Below, in pieces: positions 51,670-60,601 of a stretch of DNA of 64,000 bases. The stretch is from NCBI GenBank assembly GCA_016791265.1, contig JAEUMY010000023.1, positions 248,001 to 312,000 on the forward strand. Direction: 5' to 3'. The notes beneath the pieces are model-generated. The model saw nothing but the letters and a program-made list of their open reading frames with translations. It did not search any database and had not been told where the DNA came from. Origin of the DNA: Betaproteobacteria bacterium. GTDB lineage: Bacteria; Pseudomonadota; Gammaproteobacteria; Burkholderiales; Usitatibacteraceae. Made by a program: the position numbers and the translations under genes. Numbering within the stretch: the stretch's first letter is position 1; the number at the start of each line of letters is the position of its first letter.

Positions 51670-54600
51670 TTATTCTGGCTGGTGGCCTGGGGTGTCTTCG
51701 TAGATTCGCCGGTACAGCGCTTCGGTTTCGCTTCCCGGCGCGACGGACAACACGATGGACAACATCTCCCGGCAGCGGCGATAAGCGCGCAGCCCTTCAG
51801 CCCGGTCATCCAGCCCCAGGTGAGCGCGCATCAGTCCGCGATACAACGGCTCGGCTAGCGAATCGTGACTGAGCCCCAATTCATATATGCGCAATGCGCC
51901 GCGCCACTCGCCCGCGCTTTCCAGGAGGCTGCCCAATTGTTTCAAGCAGGCGATGAGCGTCGCGGTGAAGCGTTCCCGGGCGATGACGCACCAAGCTACC
52001 TGTTCCGTCGGGGCGAACGGGCCCTGGCAGGCATCCAGCAACTCGTTCGCCAGCTCAAGCGCCCGCCCGGCATTTTGCTCTCCCATCAGGAGGGTGCGCT
52101 TCAACAGGTCCTCCATGGCGGCGACATCGGTCCAGACACACTCGGCGTTCAATTGCACACTGTTGTTTTGCACCAGCACCGCGTCCTCGCGGCACAGAAG
52201 CTTGCGCAAACGATGGATGGCGCTTTCCAGCGCCTTGCGCGAGTCGGAGGCGTCTGGATCGGGCCATAGATCTTCGATCAGCCGGTCCGCGGCGACGGGC
52301 CGGAAACCCGCTCCGTCACCATCCGAGCCTTGCGCCGTCAGACGGAGCATCAATTCCAGGGGCTTCTTGGGTGTCTTGCGCTCGAAAGCCAACGGATGTC
52401 CATCCAATTCGATTTGCAGACCCCCGAAGGCGCGCACCCGGATGGGCCATGGCCAATGTCGCGGCGCCGGATGTCCAGGTAGAAACCGCTGCCGGCGCAC
52501 CAGCTCCTGGGTGAAGGGGACTTCAATGCCCTTGTCCAGCGCGGCGAGGCTGATACGGCGCATGGTGTCCCGATACAGGAGTCCGATGATGTACACCTGC
52601 TGTTCGCATAGCGCTTTGAAGGCTCGAATCAATGCGGGTTCGGCGTCGGGGTCTCCGCGATTCAGCTTCTCATCGGCCTCCCAGCACAGCAGGCCCAGTC
52701 GATACGACGCGCCATGCCCCGGCGGCGCGGCTTCCGCGGCTTCCGCGCCCTTCCGTTGAGCGTCCGCGAATCGATTCAGTCTGAATAGCGCGGTGGCGTG
52801 CAGCCAGGTTGAGTAAGAGTATGAGCGCGCTTCAAACCCGGCACGCTGGCCCTCGAGTTCCGCGTGGCGCGCTTCCTCCAAAGCCTCTTCCGGCTCGCTG
52901 CCGCGCAGGGCGATGATCGCGGCACGGTTATGCACATCCATCAGTTGATGAGGGTGTTGCGCGGAGACGTGGCGCCTCGCTTCCTTCAGCGCCGCGCGCG
53001 CGGTGGTGAAGTCATCGGCCTGCCAGGCGATCTCGACGCGCAAGCGATGAATGTCGAAGAGAATGCCATCGTATTCGCCCTCACTCGCGGCCGCGAGCGC
53101 CTTGTCGGCGTAGTCGGACGCGTCCGCGCGCAACTTGGGACGCGACAGGTGAAAGCTCGCCGCGGACAGGAAGTAGCCGGCGCTGAAGTACCAATGCGCG
53201 CGGCGCGCGAGCGTGATGCTGGGCTGGGCGGCGACACGGTCGAACGCGCCTATCAGCGGCAAGGCGCGGGTGTGTTGCCGCCATGAGTCCGCGACATTCA
53301 GCATGACAGTCGCGGCGCACAGGGTGAGACTGGGGTCGGGAGACGCATCGCAAGCCGCGGACAACCGCTCGATCATGGGGGCCGGGTCGACGTCGACTTG
53401 GCCGGTCCACAGGATCGCCACGCCCACGCCGCATAGCGCGATCAACTCGAGGCTGGGTTCCTCATCCGGCGGGTTGCTCAGCCACTGCCGCACGTTCGCC
53501 TTGATGTCTTCGCGACCTGGCATGTCCTTGCTTGGCCGCTTTCCGTAGACATAAGACACGTAGTGCTCACCGCACGCGGCGAAGAACTTTCCGCGACTGT
53601 CTCCAGCTTCCTGAAACAGTTCGCGCGCGCGCGCGAACAGCGATTCTGTCCCTTCCTGCAGCACTTCGATCGAGGCGATGCCTCCCCAGAATTTGATCCA
53701 GGGGGCGAGCGCGCTGGGCGAGTCAGGGATGCTGTCGAGCAAGTCCTTCAGCAGCGCGTGCCGGCCCTCTCGAATCAGCGTTGGCGCCAGTTTGACGGCG
53801 ATGGCGCCCGCTTTCCCGGCATCGCCGGCGACCTGCCAGGCGCGCACCGCCATGACCAGTTGTCCCGATTTCTCCAGCACCTCCGCCGCCTGCCCGTGGC
53901 GGGCGCGCCACGCCGATTCGGAAATTCTCGCCTTCAGGCGCGCGCGCAGGAAAGCATGGAAAAGCGGATGAAACTGCAACCACTCCGTTCCGTCATTCGT
54001 GGTGAAGCTCATCAAGAAAAGCTGTCTGTCGGCGACTTGGCGCAACGGTCTCGCGACGTCGGGGTTCATAGTGATGATCGCGGCCATCGTGACGGTGAAG
54101 CGATCAAACAAGGCGCATGCCATCAGCGTGTCTTGCGCCTGGGTGGGCAATTGATCCAGCACCTGATCGGCGAAGTAAGGAAACAGCGCGTCTCGCGTCA
54201 CGACGTTGGAAAGCGAGTCGTCGCCGACGTCGACGCGGGTTCGCGACGCCAGCAAGACGACACCGGACGCCCAGCCGGCCGCGAGACGATGCACCTCTTT
54301 CAGTTCCGCATCGCGTCCCGGCGCCAGCCGAGTCCACAGCGCTTGAACCTCATCTTCGCGAAGCTGAATGTCCTGCCAGTCGATCACTTTCACAAGCTGA
54401 CGCGCGATCAGGCGCGCGAACGCCGCGGGCGGCGGCGAGCGGTGTGTCAGGACCAGCCTGGCGCCGGCCGGCATCTCCTCGGCCAATGTGGCGATGAGAG
54501 TCTCCGTCTCCGATCCGGCAATTTCATTCACATTGTCGAGCACCAGCGTGCCACCCTCGGCCAATACCGGGAATAGCGTCCGGCCGAATCGGCGCGCATA

Positions 54601-54957
54601 GCGCGACCAGTCGCGCTCCAACGCGCTATCTGGAAGCGGGAGTTTCGCGGCATCACGCGCGTTGTTGATCGCGAACGCCAAGCGCGCGTAGTGAAAGAAA
54701 GTGCCGGGGTCGGCGTCGTCCGAGTCAAGTTGAATCCAGACCGCTTTGCGCTTTCGCGCCAAGGCGTAGCTCGCCGCCAGCATGGTCTTTCCCGCGCCAG
54801 GCATGGCGCCAATCCAGATGACAGGCTCTGGCGCTTCCTCAAGCTGGGAAATCATTCGCTGCCGCGGCAGGTGCCTGGATAGTCGCGGAGGCGTCAGCTT
54901 GGCCGGGATGGCTGTCGGGCTGTGCGAATCGGATTGGGGTCTTGCATTTCGGGGCAT
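51670..54957 (-). CDS. STAND ATPase transcriptional regulator with C-terminal BTAD domain
   Basis: 1095 residues from the ATG at 54955-54957 (MPRNARPQSD; the upstream extension is Cys/Arg-rich and unlike protein). MalT-like NTPase with Walker A WIGAMPGAGKTMLAASYALA (about 47-66) and Walker B TLVLDNVNEIAG, then winged-helix and helical repeats in the middle. A C-terminal OmpR-like winged helix (IRVRAFGGLQIELDGHPLAF, then RKALESAIHRLRKLL) and a bacterial transcriptional activation domain end the protein (ERFTATLIACLKQLGSLLES, then LSHDSLAEPLYRGLMRAHLG). It is divergent from the secreted-protein gene at 55226 and co-directional with the sigma factor. Probably senses an unknown ligand and activates the locus. 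Confidence 0.88.
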   Translation of the reverse strand: MPRNARPQSDSHSPTAIPAKLTPPRLSRHLPRQRMISQLEEAPEPVIWIGAMPGAGKTMLAASYALARKRKAVWIQLDSDDADPGTFFHYARLAFAINNARDAAKLPLPDSALERDWSRYARRFGRTLFPVLAEGGTLVLDNVNEIAGSETETLIATLAEEMPAGARLVLTHRSPPPAAFARLIARQLVKVIDWQDIQLREDEVQALWTRLAPGRDAELKEVHRLAAGWASGVVLLASRTRVDVGDDSLSNVVTRDALFPYFADQVLDQLPTQAQDTLMACALFDRFTVTMAAIITMNPDVARPLRQVADRQLFLMSFTTNDGTEWLQFHPLFHAFLRARLKARISESAWRARHGQAAEVLEKSGQLVMAVRAWQVAGDAGKAGAIAVKLAPTLIREGRHALLKDLLDSIPDSPSALAPWIKFWGGIASIEVLQEGTESLFARARELFQEAGDSRGKFFAACGEHYVSYVYGKRPSKDMPGREDIKANVRQWLSNPPDEEPSLELIALCGVGVAILWTGQVDVDPAPMIERLSAACDASPDPSLTLCAATVMLNVADSWRQHTRALPLIGAFDRVAAQPSITLARRAHWYFSAGYFLSAASFHLSRPKLRADASDYADKALAAASEGEYDGILFDIHRLRVEIAWQADDFTTARAALKEARRHVSAQHPHQLMDVHNRAAIIALRGSEPEEALEEARHAELEGQRAGFEARSYSYSTWLHATALFRLNRFADAQRKGAEAAEAAPPGHGASYRLGLLCWEADEKLNRGDPDAEPALIRAFKALCEQQVYIIGLLYRDTMRRISLAALDKGIEVPFTQELVRRQRFLPGHPAPRHWPWPIRVRAFGGLQIELDGHPLAFERKTPKKPLELMLRLTAQGSDGDGAGFRPVAADRLIEDLWPDPDASDSRKALESAIHRLRKLLCREDAVLVQNNSVQLNAECVWTDVAAMEDLLKRTLLMGEQNAGRALELANELLDACQGPFAPTEQVAWCVIARERFTATLIACLKQLGSLLESAGEWRGALRIYELGLSHDSLAEPLYRGLMRAHLGLDDRAEGLRAYRRCREMLSIVLSVAPGSETEALYRRIYEDTPGHQPE

Positions 54958-55225
54958 GGAATCGAGTCCGCCCCCGCTTTCAGCGTGGGCGGATCGGAAG
55001 TGACAGTTGCCGCAAGCGTTGCATGCCGCTCGATTGCGCGCAACTGCGGGGTCAGGGTCACCAGACGAAATGAGCCTTGGCGCAAAAACCGCCGCCGGGG
55101 CCTGCCCGACCCATGCATTGAGGGGACTTTGACCGCCACTGGCCGCCGCTGAATTTGCGCGCCTGCACCCGGCCCGGTCTGTAGCCACCCCGCGCACACA
55201 CTATATTTTCTCAAGGAGATCAACA

Positions 55226-55657
55226 GTGAAGTTCTCTTTCAAGGCCCTGGTCCTTGCCGCCGCGATCGCCGCGCCACTCGCTCAAGCGGCGTCCAATTCA
55301 CCTGGCGGGTCCGTGCCCAAGCCCACCGGCGCCATCGACTGGTCAAAGGTGCCGACGTTCGTGTCTATCCAGGGAATGAACTCCAGCAACGTCATGGTCG
55401 CGAAGGCTGGCAGTGCGGCGCATTTCGTCGTGACCGTGAAGAATGGCCCGTGCGGCCTGAAGTACCAGGACCGCGCAGGCACGTACGTCCTCACGACCGA
55501 GGGTAATCAGATCAAGGCCGGTGCCAACACTTCCACCTCGAGTTCGGGCCCGATCGGACCCGGCACCCACACCTTCACGGTAGTGGGGGTGCCTGGCCCC
55601 ACTGGCGCACCCGCCTGCCATGGCGAGATCAGCACGACGCTGGTCGTGAATCCCTGA
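55226..55657 (+). CDS. Secreted two-cysteine Ig-like protein 1
   Basis: 143 residues, GTG start with AAGGAGA upstream and TATATTTT at about 55203 as a possible -10. Signal peptide ending AQA. One beta-rich domain with paired cysteines: NGPCGLKYQDRAG, then PGTHTFTVVG and PACHGEISTTLVV. The Cys-(about 45)-PGTHTF-Cys-x-G pattern recurs in the next four genes. No known family recognised. First gene of the cluster, divergent from the BTAD regulator. Confidence 0.75.
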   Translation: MKFSFKALVLAAAIAAPLAQAASNSPGGSVPKPTGAIDWSKVPTFVSIQGMNSSNVMVAKAGSAAHFVVTVKNGPCGLKYQDRAGTYVLTTEGNQIKAGANTSTSSSGPIGPGTHTFTVVGVPGPTGAPACHGEISTTLVVNP

Positions 55658-55754
55658 AACACATTCACCCGGTCGACACCATCAAAGAGGCTGGTCCGCG
55701 CTGTTGCGGCCGCCTTCGCCTCGCTCCCTCATTCAAGTTCACAGGAGATTGAAA

Positions 55755-56213
55755 ATGAAAACGACGCTTCAAGCACTGGCGGTCCTCACGACGATTCTCG
55801 CAACATCGGTTGCGCATGCGCAGCATTCGCAAGCGGTGTCTCCAACGGCAGTCAAGAAGAAACCCACCATCGCCACTGACACGCCCCCTCCCACCACCCT
55901 GGGCACAATCATCAAGTTGGCGAGTCTCAACGGTGAAACCGCGATCAAGGTGCAGCACGCGCCGAGCGGCAGCGCGCCTTATCCAAATGCCACGGTGGTG
56001 CCGTTCGCCATCACCACCAGCGGCGCGCCTTGCACGCTGACCTTCAAGGATGGCGTGCATACGGTGACGCAATCCAGCGGCATGAATCCCTATCGCGCGT
56101 ATTTCGCCACGCCGGGGACATACACCATCGAAGTGACCGGCATCGACGCGCCGAACGGGCCGAAAGCGTGCCAGGGTTCCGCCAAGATTTCGATCCACGT
56201 CGCGCAACCCTGA
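55755..56213 (+). CDS. Secreted two-cysteine Ig-like protein 2
   Basis: 152 residues from ATG 55755 with AGGAGA upstream. Signal peptide (ALAVLTTILATSVAHA), a Lys/Pro linker, then the same domain: GAPCTLTFKDG, PGTYTIEVTG, KACQGSAKISIHV. It could be mistaken for a longer frame beginning at 55704, but that start lacks a ribosome site. Spaced 97 bp from protein 1. Confidence 0.75.
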   Translation: MKTTLQALAVLTTILATSVAHAQHSQAVSPTAVKKKPTIATDTPPPTTLGTIIKLASLNGETAIKVQHAPSGSAPYPNATVVPFAITTSGAPCTLTFKDGVHTVTQSSGMNPYRAYFATPGTYTIEVTGIDAPNGPKACQGSAKISIHVAQP

Positions 56214-56328
56214 TCCGCGCGTTGGAGCGGCGAGATCAAAACCGCCGCTCCAGCCACAGCGACCCATGTGATGACACGCGCGCGTCGCGCCGCGAAGACC
56301 ACGGACACAACCATCAAGGGCACAAGGT

Positions 56329-58959
56329 ATGAAGCAAAAATTCTCACTGTTGATCTTCCCCCTTTGCGGCATGCTCAACGCCGCGCATGCGGCAAGCATT
56401 GGCCCGGGCAAGGCCAACCCCATGAACCAGTCCTTGCCGGCGCGAGGACCGGCCGTGGTCAATGTCGAGTTTCCCGTCGCATTTCTACCCGGCGACGCCG
56501 ACAAATGCACCGTGCAATGGGTCATCGACCAGCTACCGGGTGACATCGCCACCGTGTCGAAGAGCGCGCCGGTCGCCGCACGCAGCATCAACTTCACCAC
56601 GGCGGGCAAGCACGTCATCGCCCTAAAAGGATTTTCCAACCCGGGTGCCACAGCTTGCCAGGGCACGCAGGGCTTGGAGGTTCAGGTGACCGCGGCGCCC
56701 GCCGTCACCGCGCCCGCCACCATTTCAGCGCCGCCGTCCCTGGGTGGGGGCGGTACCGTGACACCGCCGCCATCGGTCGCCGGCGGCGGCACCGTGACGC
56801 CACCTCCATCGGTCACCGGCGGCAGCACGCTCAAGGCGCCACCTTCCGTGACCGGCGTTGGAACGGTCACTCCTCCGCCATCGGTCACCGGCGGTGGCAC
56901 GGTGACGCCACCACCATCGGTCACTGGCGGTGGCGCAGTCACACCACCGCCGTCCGTCACCGGAGGTGGCGCGGCCAACATCACGCCGCCACCCAGCACG
57001 ATGGGAATGGGCGCGCCCAAGGCGCCGCCCTCGATCACCAATGCGCCGCCGAGTCTGGGTGGCGCGCTCGGACCGTCCTCCATCACCGCCGTGAAGCTCG
57101 TCGGGATGGCGCCCCGGCCCGACAGTCTGGACCCACTTGCAATTGTCGTTGAAGGAACCGGCAAGTCCGAGTGCAGTTTCAAGCTAACTTTCGGGCCTGC
57201 AAATCTGGGCCTAAAGGGAGATGGTGGGTCGACACCCATGACATTGTCAAAGCTGCCACAGCAGATGAATCTAACGGGAGAGAATTTTTTGGGGTTTCCC
57301 AAGGACGGTTGGAAAGCCGGCGACTACCTGATGAAAGTTGAGTCAAACTTTCCCAACGGCTGTGTGGTCACTGCGCAGCCGCTGACCATCAACGTGAAAC
57401 TCGCGAGCAACCTGGGCGGGGCGGCCTCGCCGGCCATCGCCAGCGGTTACAAGCCCACCGTGTTCACGGGATTACGCGTGGACAAGCTGCCAGCACAGCC
57501 CACGGATCCCATTTACGTGACGGTGTTGGGTTCCGGAAGCACGAAGTGCAATGTGGCAGTCGATGTGGAAGGTGCAGGCAATCCTCAAACGAATGTTAAC
57601 TATGGGGTTGTGGGTTTGCCGGCCCAATTGATGCTCACGAGCAACAATACGATTGGCAAATCTGCGTATCCTGCCGGCGCATTCAAGCTCAAGCTGCGCG
57701 GTGCGCAACTCAATCCCTGCGCAGGCACCGCGGACCCGGTGGAGGTCATGCCCGTAGGCCCGGCCATCAGCCAGGCGACCGGCATCGCGGCCATGGCGCA
57801 GAGCATGAACGTGAGCGGCGCGGCCACCCTCAGCGGGCTGACCGTCCCCGCCAATTGGTATGACAAGCTCAACAACGCGTTCAGCTTTGAGCTGAAAGGC
57901 CAATCCGGCAAGGATTGCGCGCTCGAGTTCGAGTTGCGCCACCTTCCAACGGGTCAGGTCAAGAAGTTTGAAGGTTCGGGATACCCCATCCCCTCGACCG
58001 GCTCCGAGAGTTGGCATGCATCCACTCCCATGCCAGTTGGGCCATATCAGCTCAGCGTCAAAGCGAGCAAGAAGCCAGGATCGTTTGCCTGCTACGTGCC
58101 TGTCGATGTGTTGCCGGCGAAGTTTGAACTGAAGGCCGACCAAGCGGTCGCGCAGGCCGTACATACTTTGCACAACGTGCGAGTGCAGCCCAGCCTCGTG
58201 CCAGCAGGCGCCAAACTCAGCACACCGATTCTGGCAACTGTGCGCGCCAAGTCCAATGTCGCGCCGGCCACTGGCTGCGAGGCGACGCTGGAAGTGAGGC
58301 GCAAGCTCTCTCAGCAGGTCGTGCGCAAAACCATACAGCTCTTCGCAACGGGCGTTGGCACTGATGTCGTTGCCGAAGTGGACTTGCAGGAGATGATGAA
58401 GTCGGAGGGTGGATTCCAGCCTGGCACCTCCATTGTGAGGGCATATCCGATGCCCAAGTCGTCCAACAAACTCAGTCTTGCCGGTCAGAAATTAGAGCCA
58501 TGCCTGGGTGAAGCGAAGGATGACCTGACGATCACGGAGAAAACTCTCATTCGCGGCTTTCAAGCCGAGACCAAGCTGGCGAAATTTGGTTCGGAGTCGG
58601 TCAAACATGGTGACAAACGGATCGAGACGAGGTTCACGCCCCTCGTGTCCGGGCCGAGTGCATGCAGGTTCACCGCGCGCGTGGTGCAGCATGAGGGACT
58701 GCGCTTCGCGAGCACTGTCGCTAAGGATATCGACTACCAGTTTGAATTCACACCCGGCAAGCCGATGAAGACCTGGGATTTCAAGGTCGACGTTATCGAC
58801 AATCCTGCGACCGGGTACATCTCAAGTGTTCCGATGAAGATCGTCATCGAGTCGACCAGCGCCGACAAGCAGGGCGGCAAGGGATGTGACATCCGCTACG
58901 AGAAGTCATTCGCAGTAGGCGAATTCCTTTACAACGGCAAGTACCAATACGTTCAGTGA
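56329..58959 (+). CDS. Large secreted multi-domain protein with Pro/Gly 12-residue repeats
   Basis: 876 residues. Signal peptide, then a two-Cys domain (DKCTVQWVID, TAGKHVIALKG, ATACQGTQGLEVQV; residues about 40-122). A low-complexity stretch of TPPPSVTGGGTV-type repeats follows (about 139-245), and then about five larger domains each with a Cys pair (SECSFKLTF...NGCVV; TKCNVAVDV...NPCAG; KDCALEFEL...FACYV; TGCEATLEV...EPCLG; SACRFTARV...KGCDIRYE). Probably a surface or matrix protein built from the same module as its small neighbours. No enzyme motif. Confidence 0.75.
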   Translation: MKQKFSLLIFPLCGMLNAAHAASIGPGKANPMNQSLPARGPAVVNVEFPVAFLPGDADKCTVQWVIDQLPGDIATVSKSAPVAARSINFTTAGKHVIALKGFSNPGATACQGTQGLEVQVTAAPAVTAPATISAPPSLGGGGTVTPPPSVAGGGTVTPPPSVTGGSTLKAPPSVTGVGTVTPPPSVTGGGTVTPPPSVTGGGAVTPPPSVTGGGAANITPPPSTMGMGAPKAPPSITNAPPSLGGALGPSSITAVKLVGMAPRPDSLDPLAIVVEGTGKSECSFKLTFGPANLGLKGDGGSTPMTLSKLPQQMNLTGENFLGFPKDGWKAGDYLMKVESNFPNGCVVTAQPLTINVKLASNLGGAASPAIASGYKPTVFTGLRVDKLPAQPTDPIYVTVLGSGSTKCNVAVDVEGAGNPQTNVNYGVVGLPAQLMLTSNNTIGKSAYPAGAFKLKLRGAQLNPCAGTADPVEVMPVGPAISQATGIAAMAQSMNVSGAATLSGLTVPANWYDKLNNAFSFELKGQSGKDCALEFELRHLPTGQVKKFEGSGYPIPSTGSESWHASTPMPVGPYQLSVKASKKPGSFACYVPVDVLPAKFELKADQAVAQAVHTLHNVRVQPSLVPAGAKLSTPILATVRAKSNVAPATGCEATLEVRRKLSQQVVRKTIQLFATGVGTDVVAEVDLQEMMKSEGGFQPGTSIVRAYPMPKSSNKLSLAGQKLEPCLGEAKDDLTITEKTLIRGFQAETKLAKFGSESVKHGDKRIETRFTPLVSGPSACRFTARVVQHEGLRFASTVAKDIDYQFEFTPGKPMKTWDFKVDVIDNPATGYISSVPMKIVIESTSADKQGGKGCDIRYEKSFAVGEFLYNGKYQYVQ
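56743..57063 (+). repeat. 36-bp tandem repeats coding TPPPSVTGGGTV
   Basis: About seven imperfect 12-codon units form the Pro/Gly linker of the large secreted protein, e.g. GGGTVTPPPSVT, GGSTLKAPPSVT, GGGAVTPPPSVT. Likely prone to copy-number change. Confidence 0.85.
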
Positions 58960-59005
58960 GCCCTTTCTTCATCGATCCCCATTCACTCTTTCACTAGGAG
59001 ATTCC

Positions 59006-59503
59006 ATGAGATCTACTTCCCGCATCAAACTACTTGGCTTCGCGCTGGCCCTGATCTGCACACAAGCCCAGGCCGCCACGATCATCGAGGCGGCGGCGAC
59101 ACCGTCGGCGGCGGCGATTACGACAGGGGGCGTCCCCGTCAAGCACGAGTTCTCGATCAAGTATTACAACAACGAGAAGTTCGCCTGCGGCGCCAGGCTC
59201 AGCCACAGCGACGGCTCGCCGGTCGAGCTCGTCGCCATCAAGCAGCCCGAGATCGCGCTGAGCCGGCAGAAGACCTACACCCAGCCTGGCCAGCACACGC
59301 TCACGCTGGAAGGCCACGCGCACGGCGGCATGGTGGCTTGCCTGGGTTCCAAGACCAGCACGGCGACCTTGCAGCCCAAAGCCGAGCAGAAGCCCGCAGC
59401 CAGTCAGGGCGTCGTGAAGCCGGGAGACATCCAGGGTTTCAATCCCCAACCGGAGCCGCCGCTGAACCGCAAGCCGGATGTGAAGGTCAAGTCCGGCCCT
59501 TGA
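59006..59503 (+). CDS. Secreted two-cysteine Ig-like protein 3
   Basis: 165 residues. Signal peptide ending AQA. Domain with FACGARLSHSDG, PGQHTLTLEGHAHGG and VACLGSKTSTATLQ. A C-terminal tail EPPLNRKPDVKVKSGP with DIQGFNPQPEPP may interact with a partner. Ribosome site AGGAGA upstream of the ATG, as in protein 2. Confidence 0.75.
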   Translation: MRSTSRIKLLGFALALICTQAQAATIIEAAATPSAAAITTGGVPVKHEFSIKYYNNEKFACGARLSHSDGSPVELVAIKQPEIALSRQKTYTQPGQHTLTLEGHAHGGMVACLGSKTSTATLQPKAEQKPAASQGVVKPGDIQGFNPQPEPPLNRKPDVKVKSGP

Positions 59504-59588
59504 GGTTGTTCACGCGATCGAAACGGGCGGAGCCGTCCTGATCCCAGCGCACCTCCAAGTCTTATCCCCTACAAAAAGGAACATTGTC

Positions 59589-60161
59589 ATGAACAGCTTG
59601 CGAATATTCGCCCCGGCCGCCGCCGCGATCCTGCTGCTTGCAGCGCATTCCGCTCACGCGGATGGCATCACCAGCCTGAAAGTGTCGCCGCTCGTTGTGG
59701 CCCCGAACGGCCACGTTGAGGCCACGGTGCAAGGCACCGGCACCTGCATGGTTCGACTATGGGTGATGCGCGAGGGCCCGGATGGCGAGCCGTGGTCATT
59801 GAGCACGCAAAAGCAGGGTTCACTTCCCATGCAGTTCAAGGTGGACCAGAGCATGAAGGGCGCCCTCAAGGAGGGCAAGTATCAGCTCCAGGCCGAGTCC
59901 GTGCCGAATGTCGTGCCGAGCTGCCCCAAGGCGCAGAAGACGGAGATCGTGTCATTCAAGGTCGACGAGCCGCGCGCAGCGCCGCCGATGGCCGCGTTCG
60001 TCAATCCCTGTCCCCCGGGCTGGTCGGTCATACCGGGCAGCGCCAAGGCCGGCGGCGCGTTCACGTGCAAGCCCGTCAAACCCGCGCCTGCGCAATGCCC
60101 GCCGAAGCACGAGTGGTTCGACGATGGCTGCGTGGCCGGCTGCAAGCCAGTGGTTTATTGA
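59589..60161 (+). CDS. Secreted two-cysteine Ig-like protein 4
   Basis: 190 residues. The signal peptide begins MNSLRIFAPAAAAILLLAAH, where RIFA is palindrome copy 29. Domain GTCMVRLWVMREG, EGKYQLQAESV, VPSCPKAQKTEIVSFKV, then a second Cys-rich tail (NPCPPGWSVIPGS, TCKPVKPAPAQCPPKHEWFD, CVAGCKPVVY) not found in the other members. It ends 7 bp into the convergent 60155 gene. Confidence 0.75.
   Translation: MNSLRIFAPAAAAILLLAAHSAHADGITSLKVSPLVVAPNGHVEATVQGTGTCMVRLWVMREGPDGEPWSLSTQKQGSLPMQFKVDQSMKGALKEGKYQLQAESVPNVVPSCPKAQKTEIVSFKVDEPRAAPPMAAFVNPCPPGWSVIPGSAKAGGAFTCKPVKPAPAQCPPKHEWFDDGCVAGCKPVVY
59600..59611. repeat. GCGAATATTCGC palindrome, copy 29 (in CDS)
   Basis: In the signal peptide of secreted protein 4 (LRIFAP). 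The only copy right of 41.73 kb in the window. Confidence 0.95.
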
Positions 60162-60601
60162 GGTGAGAGCGGCGGGACCCCGGGCGGCGACGCGACGGGT
60201 CCCGGTGTGATGGAGCGCAACCAGGTCTCCGCGTCTTTGCGATGCAGGAAGAGGCGGATGGGGTAGGGCAACTTGGGCAGGTACTCCAGCACTTGTTCGA
60301 TGGAGTACTCGGTGAACTGGGAGTGCGCGACGATGGCGGTTGCGGCTGTGGCGTCCTGGACCTTCGGGTCGTTGAGAAACTGATCGAAGCTGCCGCTCAA
60401 CAACACTTCGCTGCGCAACAGGATGAGCACCCTGAACCGGGCGGCGGGATTGAAGTAGGGCGCGGCCATGGCGAACGACCGCCATGACATGTCCACGGTC
60501 CAGATCAGGACATGGCCATAGTCGATCACCAGGATGCCGTCATGCATTGCGACGGTGGGCGGATCGGACTCCGCCAGAATTTCGTTGGGTTTGATTGTCA
60601 T
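60155..60601 (-). CDS. SpoIIAA/STAS-like cytoplasmic protein
   Basis: 148 residues from ATG 60599-60601. The pattern DGILVIDYGHVLIWTVDMSW, VLILLRSEVLLSGSFDQFLN, ATAIVAHSQFTEYSIEQVLE and FLHRKDAETWLRSI resembles the SpoIIAA-like (PF11964) alpha/beta fold. No signal peptide. It is the only minus-strand gene in this part of the cluster. Role unknown; STAS-type proteins often take part in partner-switching or lipid binding. Confidence 0.55.
   Translation of the reverse strand: MTIKPNEILAESDPPTVAMHDGILVIDYGHVLIWTVDMSWRSFAMAAPYFNPAARFRVLILLRSEVLLSGSFDQFLNDPKVQDATAATAIVAHSQFTEYSIEQVLEYLPKLPYPIRLFLHRKDAETWLRSITPGPVASPPGVPPLSPQ

Noticed and set aside
828..59611. Palindrome as LexA, parS, matS or SlmA site, or as a terminator
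   Set aside because: Sequence differs from the known LexA (CTG-N10-CAG) and parS (TGTTTCACGTGAAACA) types, density is far too high, it occurs within genes, and no T run follows.
828..59611. CRISPR array made of the repeated palindrome
   Set aside because: Spacing is irregular from 13 bp to kilobases, and no cas gene is present.
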